Below are positions 1 through 5,671 of a stretch of DNA of 5,878 bases, piece by piece (the first letter of the stretch is position 1; each line of letters opens with the position of its first letter). Position numbers and translations under genes: made by a program. Under the pieces are notes generated by a model, which saw nothing but the letters and a program-made list of their open reading frames with translations, was not told the DNA's origin and did not search any database. Source of the stretch: Nitrospirota bacterium (GTDB lineage Bacteria; Nitrospirota; Thermodesulfovibrionia; JACRGW01); NCBI GenBank assembly GCA_016212195.1, contig JACRGW010000138.1:1-5878 (forward strand), read 5' to 3'.

Positions 1-120
1 AGAGATCCCGTCAGCAATGACCTGAAGGCCACCTGAAGACTACAGGTTTGATAGGCTGGAAGTGTAAGGTCGGTAACGACTTCAGCTAACCAGTACTAAT
101 CGGCCGTGCGGCTTGACCCC
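1..120 (+). rRNA. rrl: 23S ribosomal RNA, 3' end (partial)
   Basis: This is the 3' end (domain VI) of a large-subunit rRNA; the rest lies beyond the left edge. Recognisable universal segments are GATAGGCTGGAAGTGTAAG (about 50-68), AGCTAACCAGTACTAAT (about 84-100) and the terminal CCGTGCGGCTTGACC (about 104-118). These match the conserved end of bacterial 23S rRNA, which in E. coli closes with GGCTTAACCTT. The mature 3' end is placed near 118-120 by that comparison and could be off by a few bases. No 5S rRNA follows before the terminator at 181-207, so this gene appears to be the last RNA of its operon. Confidence 0.95.
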
Positions 121-180
121 TCTTGATAGATCAGACGTTAAATCTATTAGTTGTCAGAGAGATAGAAGGATAATTGGGTG
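121..180 (+). other. 23S 3' trailer with possible processing hairpin
   Basis: This 60-base spacer between the 23S end and the operon terminator is too short for a 5S rRNA (about 115-120 bases) and holds no 5S-like CCGAAC segment or tRNA. It can fold into a 9-pair stem, with 123-131 (TTGATAGAT) against 142-150 (ATCTATTAG), two G-U pairs and a 10-base loop. The stem is AT-rich and therefore weak. A role in 3' trimming of the 23S precursor is an inference from position only. Confidence 0.4.
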
Positions 181-207
181 AATGCCCACTTCTTAGTGGG
201 CATTTTT
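181..207 (+). terminator. Intrinsic terminator of the rRNA operon
   Basis: A perfect 10-base-pair inverted repeat, AATGCCCACT (181-190) and AGTGGGCATT (195-204), flanks a TCTT loop. The downstream arm runs into a T tract at 203-207 and an AT-rich stretch. The opposite strand lacks a T tract on its exit side, so it should work for + strand transcripts only. It lies about 60 bases after the 23S end and 47 bases before rpoD, so it should end rRNA transcription and at least partly insulate rpoD. Confidence 0.9.
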
Positions 208-253
208 ATATATTTTATTAAGCTTAACTTAATGTTAGTAGAAGGACTGAAAG

Positions 254-1705
254 ATGAAAGAAAAGGATATGTTAGAAGAGCTTATTGCGATAGGGAGAAA
301 AAGGGGAAGTCTGACTTATGATGAGATAAACGATGCCCTTCCTTCAGAGGTAGTATCACCTGATGAAATAGAAAATCTTATGGACCTTTTGAGTAATATA
401 GGTGTGAAGGTTGTTGATTATGAGGAAAAGGCAACTAAAGAGGAAGAAACCGTTGAAGTCCCAGAAGAACATGAGAGGGCCGAGGATTTGGTGAAGACCT
501 ATTTCGATTCTATGGGGAATATAACTATCCTCAAAAGAGAAGAGGAGACAGAACTTGCAAAAAAACTTGAGGAAGGCAAAAGATTAATAAAAGAGGCAGT
601 TCACTCAACTCCAATTGCAAATAAGGAACGATTGATTTTGAAGAAAGAATTAGAAGAAACTGGAGAAGAAAATGATGAAGACGAACTTGCCAAAAGGGTT
701 GCCAGAAGGATAAAAGACTCCTTAAAGCAAATTAGTGAGACTGAAAAGAAGATCGAATCCATAGGCAGAAAGAAAGGATTTTCACTAAAAGATCTGAGAA
801 GGAAAATCAGGGAGAAAAAATCAAAAAGACTTACCAAGAAAGAAGCAAGTAAGATCAATAGACTTGATATTTGCTATAGAGAGTCAAGACGGGAGATAAA
901 GAGAATAGAGAAGGAAGCTAGTTTAACAGAAGCAGAACTTAAGGTAATTGGTGAAAAGATTGAAGTAGCAGAAGCGATGATGAAAAAAGCAAAGAATGAG
1001 CTTATAAACAGAAATCTCAGACTTGTTGTTAACATCGCAAAGAATTATGTAGGTCGTGGTCTGAGCCTTCTTGACCTGATTCAGGAAGGTAATATTGGAC
1101 TTATGAAGGCAGTGGATAAATTCAAATATGAGAAGGGATTTAAATTCAGCACCTATGCTACTTGGTGGATAAGACAGGGTATTACGAGGGCCTTAATCGA
1201 CCAGACTAAAACGATAAGGGTTCCTGTCCATATGATGGAATTCTATAACAGGGTCTCAAAGGCGTCAAAGGAGCTTACCCAGAGAATTGGTAGAGAGCCT
1301 AATACCGATGAGATAGCACAGGCAATTGGTGTTAATAACAGAAAGGTGGAAGATGTTTATAGGGCTATTCAGGAGCCTATTGCACTTCAGACACCTATAG
1401 GGGATGAGGAGAGTGAGTTGGAAGACTTCATAGGGGATAAAGAGCATCCTTCCCCTTATGATGGTGCCGAGAAAAAGGAGGTTTCTGAACAGCTCTTGGG
1501 TATACTTCAGACTTTAACCCCTCGTGAGGAGAAGGTTATAAGGATGCGCTTCGGTATCGGGGTTGAAAGGGATCATACCTTAGAAGAGGTGGGTAGACAC
1601 CTATCTGTAACAAGAGAGAGGGTAAGGCAGATAGAGGCAAAGGCACTGAGGAAGCTAAAGCATCCAAGCCGGATCAGACTGCTTAAGACACTGGTAAGTA
1701 CTTAA
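254..1705 (+). CDS. rpoD: RNA polymerase primary sigma factor RpoD (sigma-70)
   Basis: This 483-residue protein directs RNA polymerase to housekeeping promoters. Domains in order: region 1.1 (about 1-55), an acidic linker, region 1.2 (about 79-110), a charged Lys/Glu-rich non-conserved region (about 111-240), region 2 (about 246-325, with NLRLVVNIAK, LDLIQEGNIGLMKAVDKF and FSTYATWWIRQ), region 3 (about 326-405) and region 4 (about 415-478). In region 2.4, Gln317 and Thr320 occupy the positions of E. coli Gln437 and Thr440, which read the -10 element. In region 4.2, TRERVRQIEAKAL (453-465) has Arg454, Glu455 and Arg458 for the -35 element. Presence of region 1.1 plus all other regions argues for the primary sigma rather than an RpoS-like one. 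It is shorter than E. coli RpoD (613) because the non-conserved region is smaller. ATG 254 follows GAAGGA (241-246) at 7 bases. Upstream is an rRNA terminator, not dnaG; its stop overlaps that of purC. Confidence 0.97.
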   Translation: MKEKDMLEELIAIGRKRGSLTYDEINDALPSEVVSPDEIENLMDLLSNIGVKVVDYEEKATKEEETVEVPEEHERAEDLVKTYFDSMGNITILKREEETELAKKLEEGKRLIKEAVHSTPIANKERLILKKELEETGEENDEDELAKRVARRIKDSLKQISETEKKIESIGRKKGFSLKDLRRKIREKKSKRLTKKEASKINRLDICYRESRREIKRIEKEASLTEAELKVIGEKIEVAEAMMKKAKNELINRNLRLVVNIAKNYVGRGLSLLDLIQEGNIGLMKAVDKFKYEKGFKFSTYATWWIRQGITRALIDQTKTIRVPVHMMEFYNRVSKASKELTQRIGREPNTDEIAQAIGVNNRKVEDVYRAIQEPIALQTPIGDEESELEDFIGDKEHPSPYDGAEKKEVSEQLLGILQTLTPREEKVIRMRFGIGVERDHTLEEVGRHLSVTRERVRQIEAKALRKLKHPSRIRLLKTLVST

Positions 1706-2589
1706 TCCTGTCCTGTCAGTATCTCGAATATCTCCTGATACCTCTTTGCTGTCTTTTCTACTATCTCATCCGGAAGTTCTGGGCTGGGCGGTCTTTTGTC
1801 CCAGTTAAGTGTGAGGAGATAATCCCTTACGATCTGTTTATCGTAACTGTCCTGACTCCTTCCTGCTTCATAGGTCTTTACTGACCAGAAGCGGGAGGAG
1901 TCAGGTGTTAGGATCTCATCTATTAAAAATAATTCATTGTTATTTAATCCGAATTCAAATTTTGTATCAGCAATAACTATTCCTCTTTTCTCGCCTATAT
2001 CCCTTGCCCTTGAATAAATTCTGAGGCTTAAAACCCTGAGTTTTACAGCCATCTCATTTCCAACAAGTCCTTTGACATCTTCAAAGGATATATTTATATC
2101 ATGACCCTCCTCTGCCTTTGTACTTGGAGTAAATATAGGATATTCAAGTCTTGATGACTCAAGGAGTCCTTCTGGAAGTCTTATTTCGCAGACTGTTCCT
2201 CTTTCTCTATATTCTTTCCATCCACTTCCTGATAGATATCCCCTAACTACGCATTCAACAGGCAGAGGATTTACCTTTTTTACAAGCATACTTCTGCCCT
2301 CAAGGACATCGGAATATCTATGACAGACATCAGGAAAATTTTTGACATCTATGCTAATAATGTGATTTGGTATAATATCTTCCATTTTCCTGAACCAATA
2401 AGCAGAGATTTGAGTAAGAATCTTCCCTTTGCCAGGAATTCCATTAGGTAAAATTACATCAAAGGCAGAGATCCTGTCCGTAGCTACAAGAAGGAGATAG
2501 TCATCTAAATCATAAATATCTCTCACCTTGCCTCTCTTTAAAAGGGTCAAGTCGGGGAATTCGGTCTTTAATATTATTTTCTCCTGCAT
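1702..2589 (-). CDS. purC: SAICAR synthetase PurC (long, ADE1-like form)
   Basis: Phosphoribosylaminoimidazole-succinocarboxamide synthase: it joins CAIR and aspartate with ATP to make SAICAR in cytoplasmic purine synthesis. Family motifs visible are the ATP-binding start KRGKVRDIYDL (18-28), ATDRISAFDVILPNGIPGKG (36-55), CVVRGYLSGSGWKEY (113-127), TPSTKAEEGHDINIS (154-168), IVIADTKFEFG (204-214) and LIDEILTPDSSRFW (222-235). At 295 residues it matches the longer form typified by yeast ADE1 (about 300) rather than the ~237-residue E. coli form. ATG 2589 lies one base after the purE stop, with a modest AAGAG signal inside the end of purE, so translation is probably coupled to purE. The gene converges on rpoD and shares four bases with it. 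Confidence 0.97.
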   Translation of the reverse strand: MQEKIILKTEFPDLTLLKRGKVRDIYDLDDYLLLVATDRISAFDVILPNGIPGKGKILTQISAYWFRKMEDIIPNHIISIDVKNFPDVCHRYSDVLEGRSMLVKKVNPLPVECVVRGYLSGSGWKEYRERGTVCEIRLPEGLLESSRLEYPIFTPSTKAEEGHDINISFEDVKGLVGNEMAVKLRVLSLRIYSRARDIGEKRGIVIADTKFEFGLNNNELFLIDEILTPDSSRFWSVKTYEAGRSQDSYDKQIVRDYLLTLNWDKRPPSPELPDEIVEKTAKRYQEIFEILTGQD

Positions 2590-2590
2590 G

Positions 2591-3085
2591 TCATCTCTTC
2601 TTGAGGGTTCTTGACCTTTCTTCCAATAACTTCTTCATCTTATTTCTTACCGATTCAAGCTTCTTAGCAATATCTGGATATTTTATCGACAATATCTCAC
2701 AGGCAAGATAGGCCGCATTCTTTGCTCCATCTATACTTACTGTTGCAACAGGGATTCCAGTCGGCATCTGTACGGTTGAATAAAGGGCATCAACGCCTTT
2801 TAATGCCCCTGATTTAAGAGGGACTCCTATTACAGGTAACGTTGTGTGGGCTGCAATGGTACCTGCAAGATGAGCGGCCATGCCGGCACCGGCAATTATA
2901 ACTTCGATCCCACGCTTCCTTGCATTCTTTGCATATTCCGCAGTCTTTTCTGGTAACCTGTGTGCAGAGCTTATATCAATTTCATAGGGAACATCCATCT
3001 CTTTCAAAACCTTTGCAGCTTCCTCCATTACTGGTAAATCATTCTCACTTCCCATAAGAATTCCGACTAAAGGGTTCTTCTTCAT
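2591..3085 (-). CDS. purE: N5-carboxyaminoimidazole ribonucleotide mutase PurE
   Basis: Class I-type PurE moves the carboxyl group of N5-CAIR to give CAIR, the substrate of PurC encoded just downstream. Visible motifs, numbered from the ATG used here: GILMGSENDLP (8-18), SSAHR with His42, the likely catalytic histidine, AGAGMAAHLAG (65-75), and VIGVPLKSGALKGVDALYS (85-103) followed by VQMPTGIPVATV. The family usually has HLPG where this has HLAG, a variant I believe is common. The length of 164 residues is normal. The frame is open to a TTG at 3097, but that TTG overlaps a strong GGAGG; ATG 3085 sits 5 bases after GGAGG and is the better start. PurK, the usual partner of class I PurE, is not in the window, so use of AIR plus CO2 cannot be ruled out. 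Confidence 0.95.
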   Translation of the reverse strand: MKKNPLVGILMGSENDLPVMEEAAKVLKEMDVPYEIDISSAHRLPEKTAEYAKNARKRGIEVIIAGAGMAAHLAGTIAAHTTLPVIGVPLKSGALKGVDALYSTVQMPTGIPVATVSIDGAKNAAYLACEILSIKYPDIAKKLESVRNKMKKLLEERSRTLKKR

Positions 3086-3089
3086 TGTT

Positions 3090-3095
3090 GCCTCC
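3090..3095 (-). promoter_or_regulatory. Ribosome binding site deciding the purE start
   Basis: Read on the - strand, GGAGGC precedes ATG 3085 with about 5 bases between GGAGG and the start codon. The alternative upstream TTG at 3097 overlaps this site and has no purine-rich signal of its own at proper distance, so the ATG is preferred. Confidence 0.8.
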
Positions 3096-3120
3096 AAGGT
3101 TTTTATTCAAGCATGAGGGG

Positions 3121-3149
3121 ATTTTACAGAATAAATTCTTTTATATCAA
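3121..3149 (-). promoter_or_regulatory. Sigma-70 promoter for purE-purC
   Basis: On the - strand there is TTGATA (3149-3144; 5 of 6 to TTGACA), a spacer of exactly 17 bases, and TAAAAT (3126-3121; 5 of 6 to TATAAT). Transcription should start near 3114, giving a leader of roughly 30 bases that contains the purE ribosome binding site. The spacer holds a short inverted repeat, AGAAT (3128-3132) and ATTCT (3135-3139). The promoter lies between rnfB and purE, so the purine genes need not depend on rnf transcription. The -10/-35 readers of the RpoD encoded here look canonical, which fits. Confidence 0.75.
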
Positions 3150-3163
3150 GAAAATTTAGGACG

Positions 3164-3191
3164 TGGTTATTAGTAAAGAATCTGGTTATTA
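3164..3191 (-). repeat. Pair of 9-base direct repeats upstream of the purE promoter
   Basis: TGGTTATTA occurs on the + strand at 3164-3172 and again at 3183-3191, a 19-base start-to-start distance, close to two helical turns. Both copies lie between the rnfB stop and the purE -35 element, about 15 and 34 bases upstream of it. The exact repetition is seen in the sequence; a regulator-binding role is speculation. In AT-rich DNA a chance pair is possible. Confidence 0.4.
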
Positions 3192-3198
3192 TCAGAGA

Positions 3199-4365
3199 TT
3201 AATCCTTTCCTGCAAAGGCAGGTTCTGGCTCTGGGGTTTCTACTTCTTCTTTGACCTCACCGGCATTAAAGGTGCCGATTATGACTTTCTTCGGGCATCT
3301 CGGTACGCAGATACCACAGCCTATGCATTTGGCAGGATCGACTACATGAGGTTGCTTGAGGATACCTGAAATTGCACTCACAGGACAGACCTTTGCACAG
3401 ATTGTGCAGCCATTGCAACCTTCTGTGATAAAGGCCTTACCCCTTTCAGGCATATAGTCCATTATTGCCTTTGTAGGACATTTAGGTACACAGAGACCAC
3501 AGACACGACATTTATCGAGGTTTATTCTGGCAAGATTATTCTCCAGGGTTATCGCCTCGAAGGGGCAGGTCTTGACACAGATACCACAGGCAATACATCC
3601 GACAGAACAGTTTTTCTTAGTAACAGAACCCTTATCTTTTGAACTACATCTTATAAGTACCTCTTTATTTATAGGAAGTATCTCAATTACTTTTTTCGGA
3701 CAGACCTGTGCACATATACCGCAGGCAGTACACTTCTCAGGGTCTATGAGAGGGATATTATCCTCGCTCATCTCCATAGCTCCGAAGGGGCATGCCCTCA
3801 CACAGGTACCGTATCCGAGGCATGCATATGAGCAACCCTTATCCCCTCCGCTTGCAAGGAAGGCAGCGGTACAATCTTTAATACCCTGATAAATAACCTT
3901 CCTTGATGCACAATGATCGCCACCCTGACATAGTACCCTTGCTATCTTGGGCTCAAGCCTTTCAGCCTTCTTTCCGGTAATCTCCGCAATTGCCTCTGCT
4001 ACTGTCTCCTTGCCTGGTGTACAGAGGTTAGGTTTAATTTCCGGGTTTGTTACTACAGCTTCTGCATAACCCTGACAGCCTGCAAAGCCGCAGGCGCTGC
4101 AGTTTGCACCGGGAAGTAAATCCCTTACCTTTTCTATACGGGGGTCAATCTTTACTGCGAATTTCGCAGCCGTAATTGCAAGGCCTACTCCAAAGATTAT
4201 GGCAAGAGCTGCAAGGAATATAACTGTATAGGTTATTACCTGCTCTGCATTTATATCAGGAAAAACCTCTATCGCACCTCCGAACCCGATTTTAGGGGTA
4301 AGGAGGTGAGTGAGGTCTATAAATTGACGGAACTCTGTTATTATTTTCAATAAAGTCTCAAACAC
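3199..4365 (-). CDS. rnfB: Rnf complex ferredoxin-like subunit RnfB, extended polyferredoxin form
   Basis: RnfB is the electron-entry side of the Rnf ferredoxin:NAD+ oxidoreductase, a peripheral cytoplasmic domain on one membrane anchor. The 388 residues run: an N-terminal extension (1-40), one membrane helix (about 42-68), the four-cysteine RnfB motif LLPGANCSACGFAGC with C89, C92, C97, C115, a linker with C146, C152, C165, then a CLGYGTC segment (C178, C182, C188, C192) and five CxxCxxCxxxCP motifs at C212-222, C257-267, C286-296, C317-327 and C347-357. Paired, these give three 2[4Fe-4S] ferredoxin units, about seven [4Fe-4S] clusters with the N-terminal one; 33 cysteines in all. E. coli RsxB has 192 residues, so this is about double. 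A Pro/Glu-rich tail ends it. Start is GTG with a weak AAGG 8 bases upstream; an in-frame stop lies just upstream and there is no good alternative start before the membrane helix. It follows rnfA by 53 bases. Confidence 0.95.
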   Translation of the reverse strand: MFETLLKIITEFRQFIDLTHLLTPKIGFGGAIEVFPDINAEQVITYTVIFLAALAIIFGVGLAITAAKFAVKIDPRIEKVRDLLPGANCSACGFAGCQGYAEAVVTNPEIKPNLCTPGKETVAEAIAEITGKKAERLEPKIARVLCQGGDHCASRKVIYQGIKDCTAAFLASGGDKGCSYACLGYGTCVRACPFGAMEMSEDNIPLIDPEKCTACGICAQVCPKKVIEILPINKEVLIRCSSKDKGSVTKKNCSVGCIACGICVKTCPFEAITLENNLARINLDKCRVCGLCVPKCPTKAIMDYMPERGKAFITEGCNGCTICAKVCPVSAISGILKQPHVVDPAKCIGCGICVPRCPKKVIIGTFNAGEVKEEVETPEPEPAFAGKD

Positions 4366-4418
4366 CTCTGATGCCTTTTTTATATTTTATCAATATCATA
4401 ATAACAAAAACAAGCCTG

Positions 4419-5003
4419 TTAAAGAGGTATCATACCTGAGAATCCCAAGAAGGCGAGTGCTATGAGTCCTGTTAAAACAAAGGATATAGGTAGTCCTTCG
4501 AAGGACTTTGGAACATCTGCCAGTTCAAGTCTCTCCCTAATTGATGCCATTATTACAAGGGCAAGGCTGAATCCTGCACCTGAGCCGAGTCCGAGGGTAA
4601 GGCTCTGCAGGAAATCGTATTTTTCCGAGGCATTAATAAGGGGTACAGCAAGGATGATACAGTTAGTGACTATAAGGGCGAGGTAGATACCGAGTTTATA
4701 GTAAAGCCCGGGTGTAACCTTTTTCATAATTGTATCGGCTGCCTGGACAAAGCCTGACACTATACCTATGAAAATCACTATTTTCAGAAAACCGAGATTA
4801 AGAGGGATCATTATAATATGATAGACAAGCCAACTAAGTGCAGCACTTATAACCATCACAGATGTAAAGGTAATGCTCATCCCTATGGCTGTCTCCATCT
4901 TTTTAGTAACACCGAAAAATATACATAGACCGAGATACCTTGAAAATACAAAATTATTTATCAATGCCGATGCAATAAATATTATCCCGATATCCTCTAA
5001 CAT
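4419..5003 (-). CDS. rnfA: Rnf complex membrane subunit RnfA
   Basis: Integral membrane subunit, homologous to NqrE, that together with RnfE forms the pseudo-symmetric core holding a [2Fe-2S] cluster in the membrane. Its 194 residues match the usual length (about 193) and six hydrophobic segments can be picked out. The family motifs are NNFVFSRYLGLC (16-27) and LGIYLALIVTNCIIL (104-118), with Cys27 and Cys115 at the two expected cluster-ligand positions. Small departures from what I recall as consensus are Ile28 and Ala109, where proline is usual. ATG 5003 follows GGAGG at 5 bases, the strongest ribosome binding site of the visible rnf genes, and the gene starts 14 bases after rnfE ends, so they are co-transcribed. 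Confidence 0.96.
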   Translation of the reverse strand: MLEDIGIIFIASALINNFVFSRYLGLCIFFGVTKKMETAIGMSITFTSVMVISAALSWLVYHIIMIPLNLGFLKIVIFIGIVSGFVQAADTIMKKVTPGLYYKLGIYLALIVTNCIILAVPLINASEKYDFLQSLTLGLGSGAGFSLALVIMASIRERLELADVPKSFEGLPISFVLTGLIALAFLGFSGMIPL

Positions 5004-5017
5004 ACTTTCCTCCAGAA

Positions 5018-5671
5018 TTAATGAGAGCCGTGCCTGTGGGCCTCCATATGTACATCAGTGGAAGCTTTTCCTCCGAAGAACCGCCTGTTAATCCAGTTAA
5101 AAAGTCCCATCAGTAAACCCATAACAAAGAATCCCCCTGTAGGTAGTATCATTATGAGAAGGGGTTTTGTAGGTGTAAACTGATAACCCCAGAGTGCGCC
5201 CTTTCCCATGAGTTCCCTTACAAAACCTATAAGGACAAGTGCGATAAGAAAACCGACTCCCATTCCAAGTCCATCCACACCTGACGGCAGGACGTTTTTC
5301 TTGCTCGCAAAAGATTCCAGCCTTGAGAGTATTATTGCAAAGGCAACAATAAGCTGGATATAAAGCCCCATTTCTTTATAGACGTCCCTTGCATAGGCAG
5401 CCATCATGAGGTCTGTCACTGTAACCCAAGCGGCGATAATAAATATATAAGATGGGATACGAACCCTCGGGTGTATAAAATTACGTATAATGGATACAGT
5501 AATATTGGACATTGTCTGAACAAAAAGGACAGCTACACCCATCAGGAAACCATTCTTCACACCGCCCGTTACAGCTACTGCAGGACAGAGACTGAGGGCA
5601 AGCCTGAATACAGGATTTTCACTGAAGAGCCCGTTCTTAAAAATCTTCCAGTAGTTTGTTTTTTCGTTCAT
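5018..5671 (-). CDS. rnfE: Rnf complex membrane subunit RnfE, lacking one expected cysteine
   Basis: Integral membrane partner of RnfA, homologous to NqrD. The 217 residues include the family motifs NPVFRLALSLCPAVAVT (19-35), the FIHPRVRIPSYIFIIA stretch (65-80), SRLESFASKKN (116-126) and a C-terminal membrane hairpin (about 135-195). Cys29 stands at one expected iron-sulfur ligand position. The second expected ligand, in a motif usually like PLIVVNC, is absent: here the residues are QLIVAFA with Ala112. Cys29 is the only cysteine in the protein. The tail has four histidines (208, 212, 214, 217). The ATG overlaps the rnfG stop as ATGA, so translation is probably coupled; AAGGGG about 11 bases upstream or TAAGGA right before the ATG could serve the ribosome. 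Confidence 0.95.
   Translation of the reverse strand: MNEKTNYWKIFKNGLFSENPVFRLALSLCPAVAVTGGVKNGFLMGVAVLFVQTMSNITVSIIRNFIHPRVRIPSYIFIIAAWVTVTDLMMAAYARDVYKEMGLYIQLIVAFAIILSRLESFASKKNVLPSGVDGLGMGVGFLIALVLIGFVRELMGKGALWGYQFTPTKPLLIMILPTGGFFVMGLLMGLFNWINRRFFGGKASTDVHMEAHRHGSH

Noticed and set aside
218..227. Perfect palindrome TTAAGCTTAA between the terminator and rpoD
   Set aside because: Ten bases of AT-rich palindrome are easily met by chance and there is no second copy or adjacent promoter to make it an operator.
203..240. Promoter for rpoD, with TATATT near 209-214 as a -10 element
   Set aside because: No acceptable -35 element at 16-18 bases; the needed region falls inside the terminator stem. 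AT-richness alone is not enough.
121..253. 5S rRNA or tRNA after the 23S gene
   Set aside because: Only 60 bases precede the terminator and 46 follow it before rpoD; no 5S or tRNA signature is present.
601..858. 85-codon - strand open frame opposite rpoD
   Set aside because: Its Ser/Phe/Leu-rich composition is what the reverse complement of the Lys/Glu-rich RpoD linker gives; no independent support.
3170..3198. Terminator after rnfB
   Set aside because: On the - strand only a 4-pair stem (TCTG/CAGA) with a poor T tract is possible; too weak to call, so rnf transcripts may read into purE.
3572..3889. 105-codon + strand open frame opposite rnfB
   Set aside because: It lies wholly antisense to the cysteine-rich RnfB reading frame, has no clear ribosome binding site and its translation resembles no protein I know; it is a shadow.
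4462..5091. + strand open frames opposite rnfA and the rnfE end
   Set aside because: Both are antisense to strongly recognisable membrane proteins and lack translation signals.
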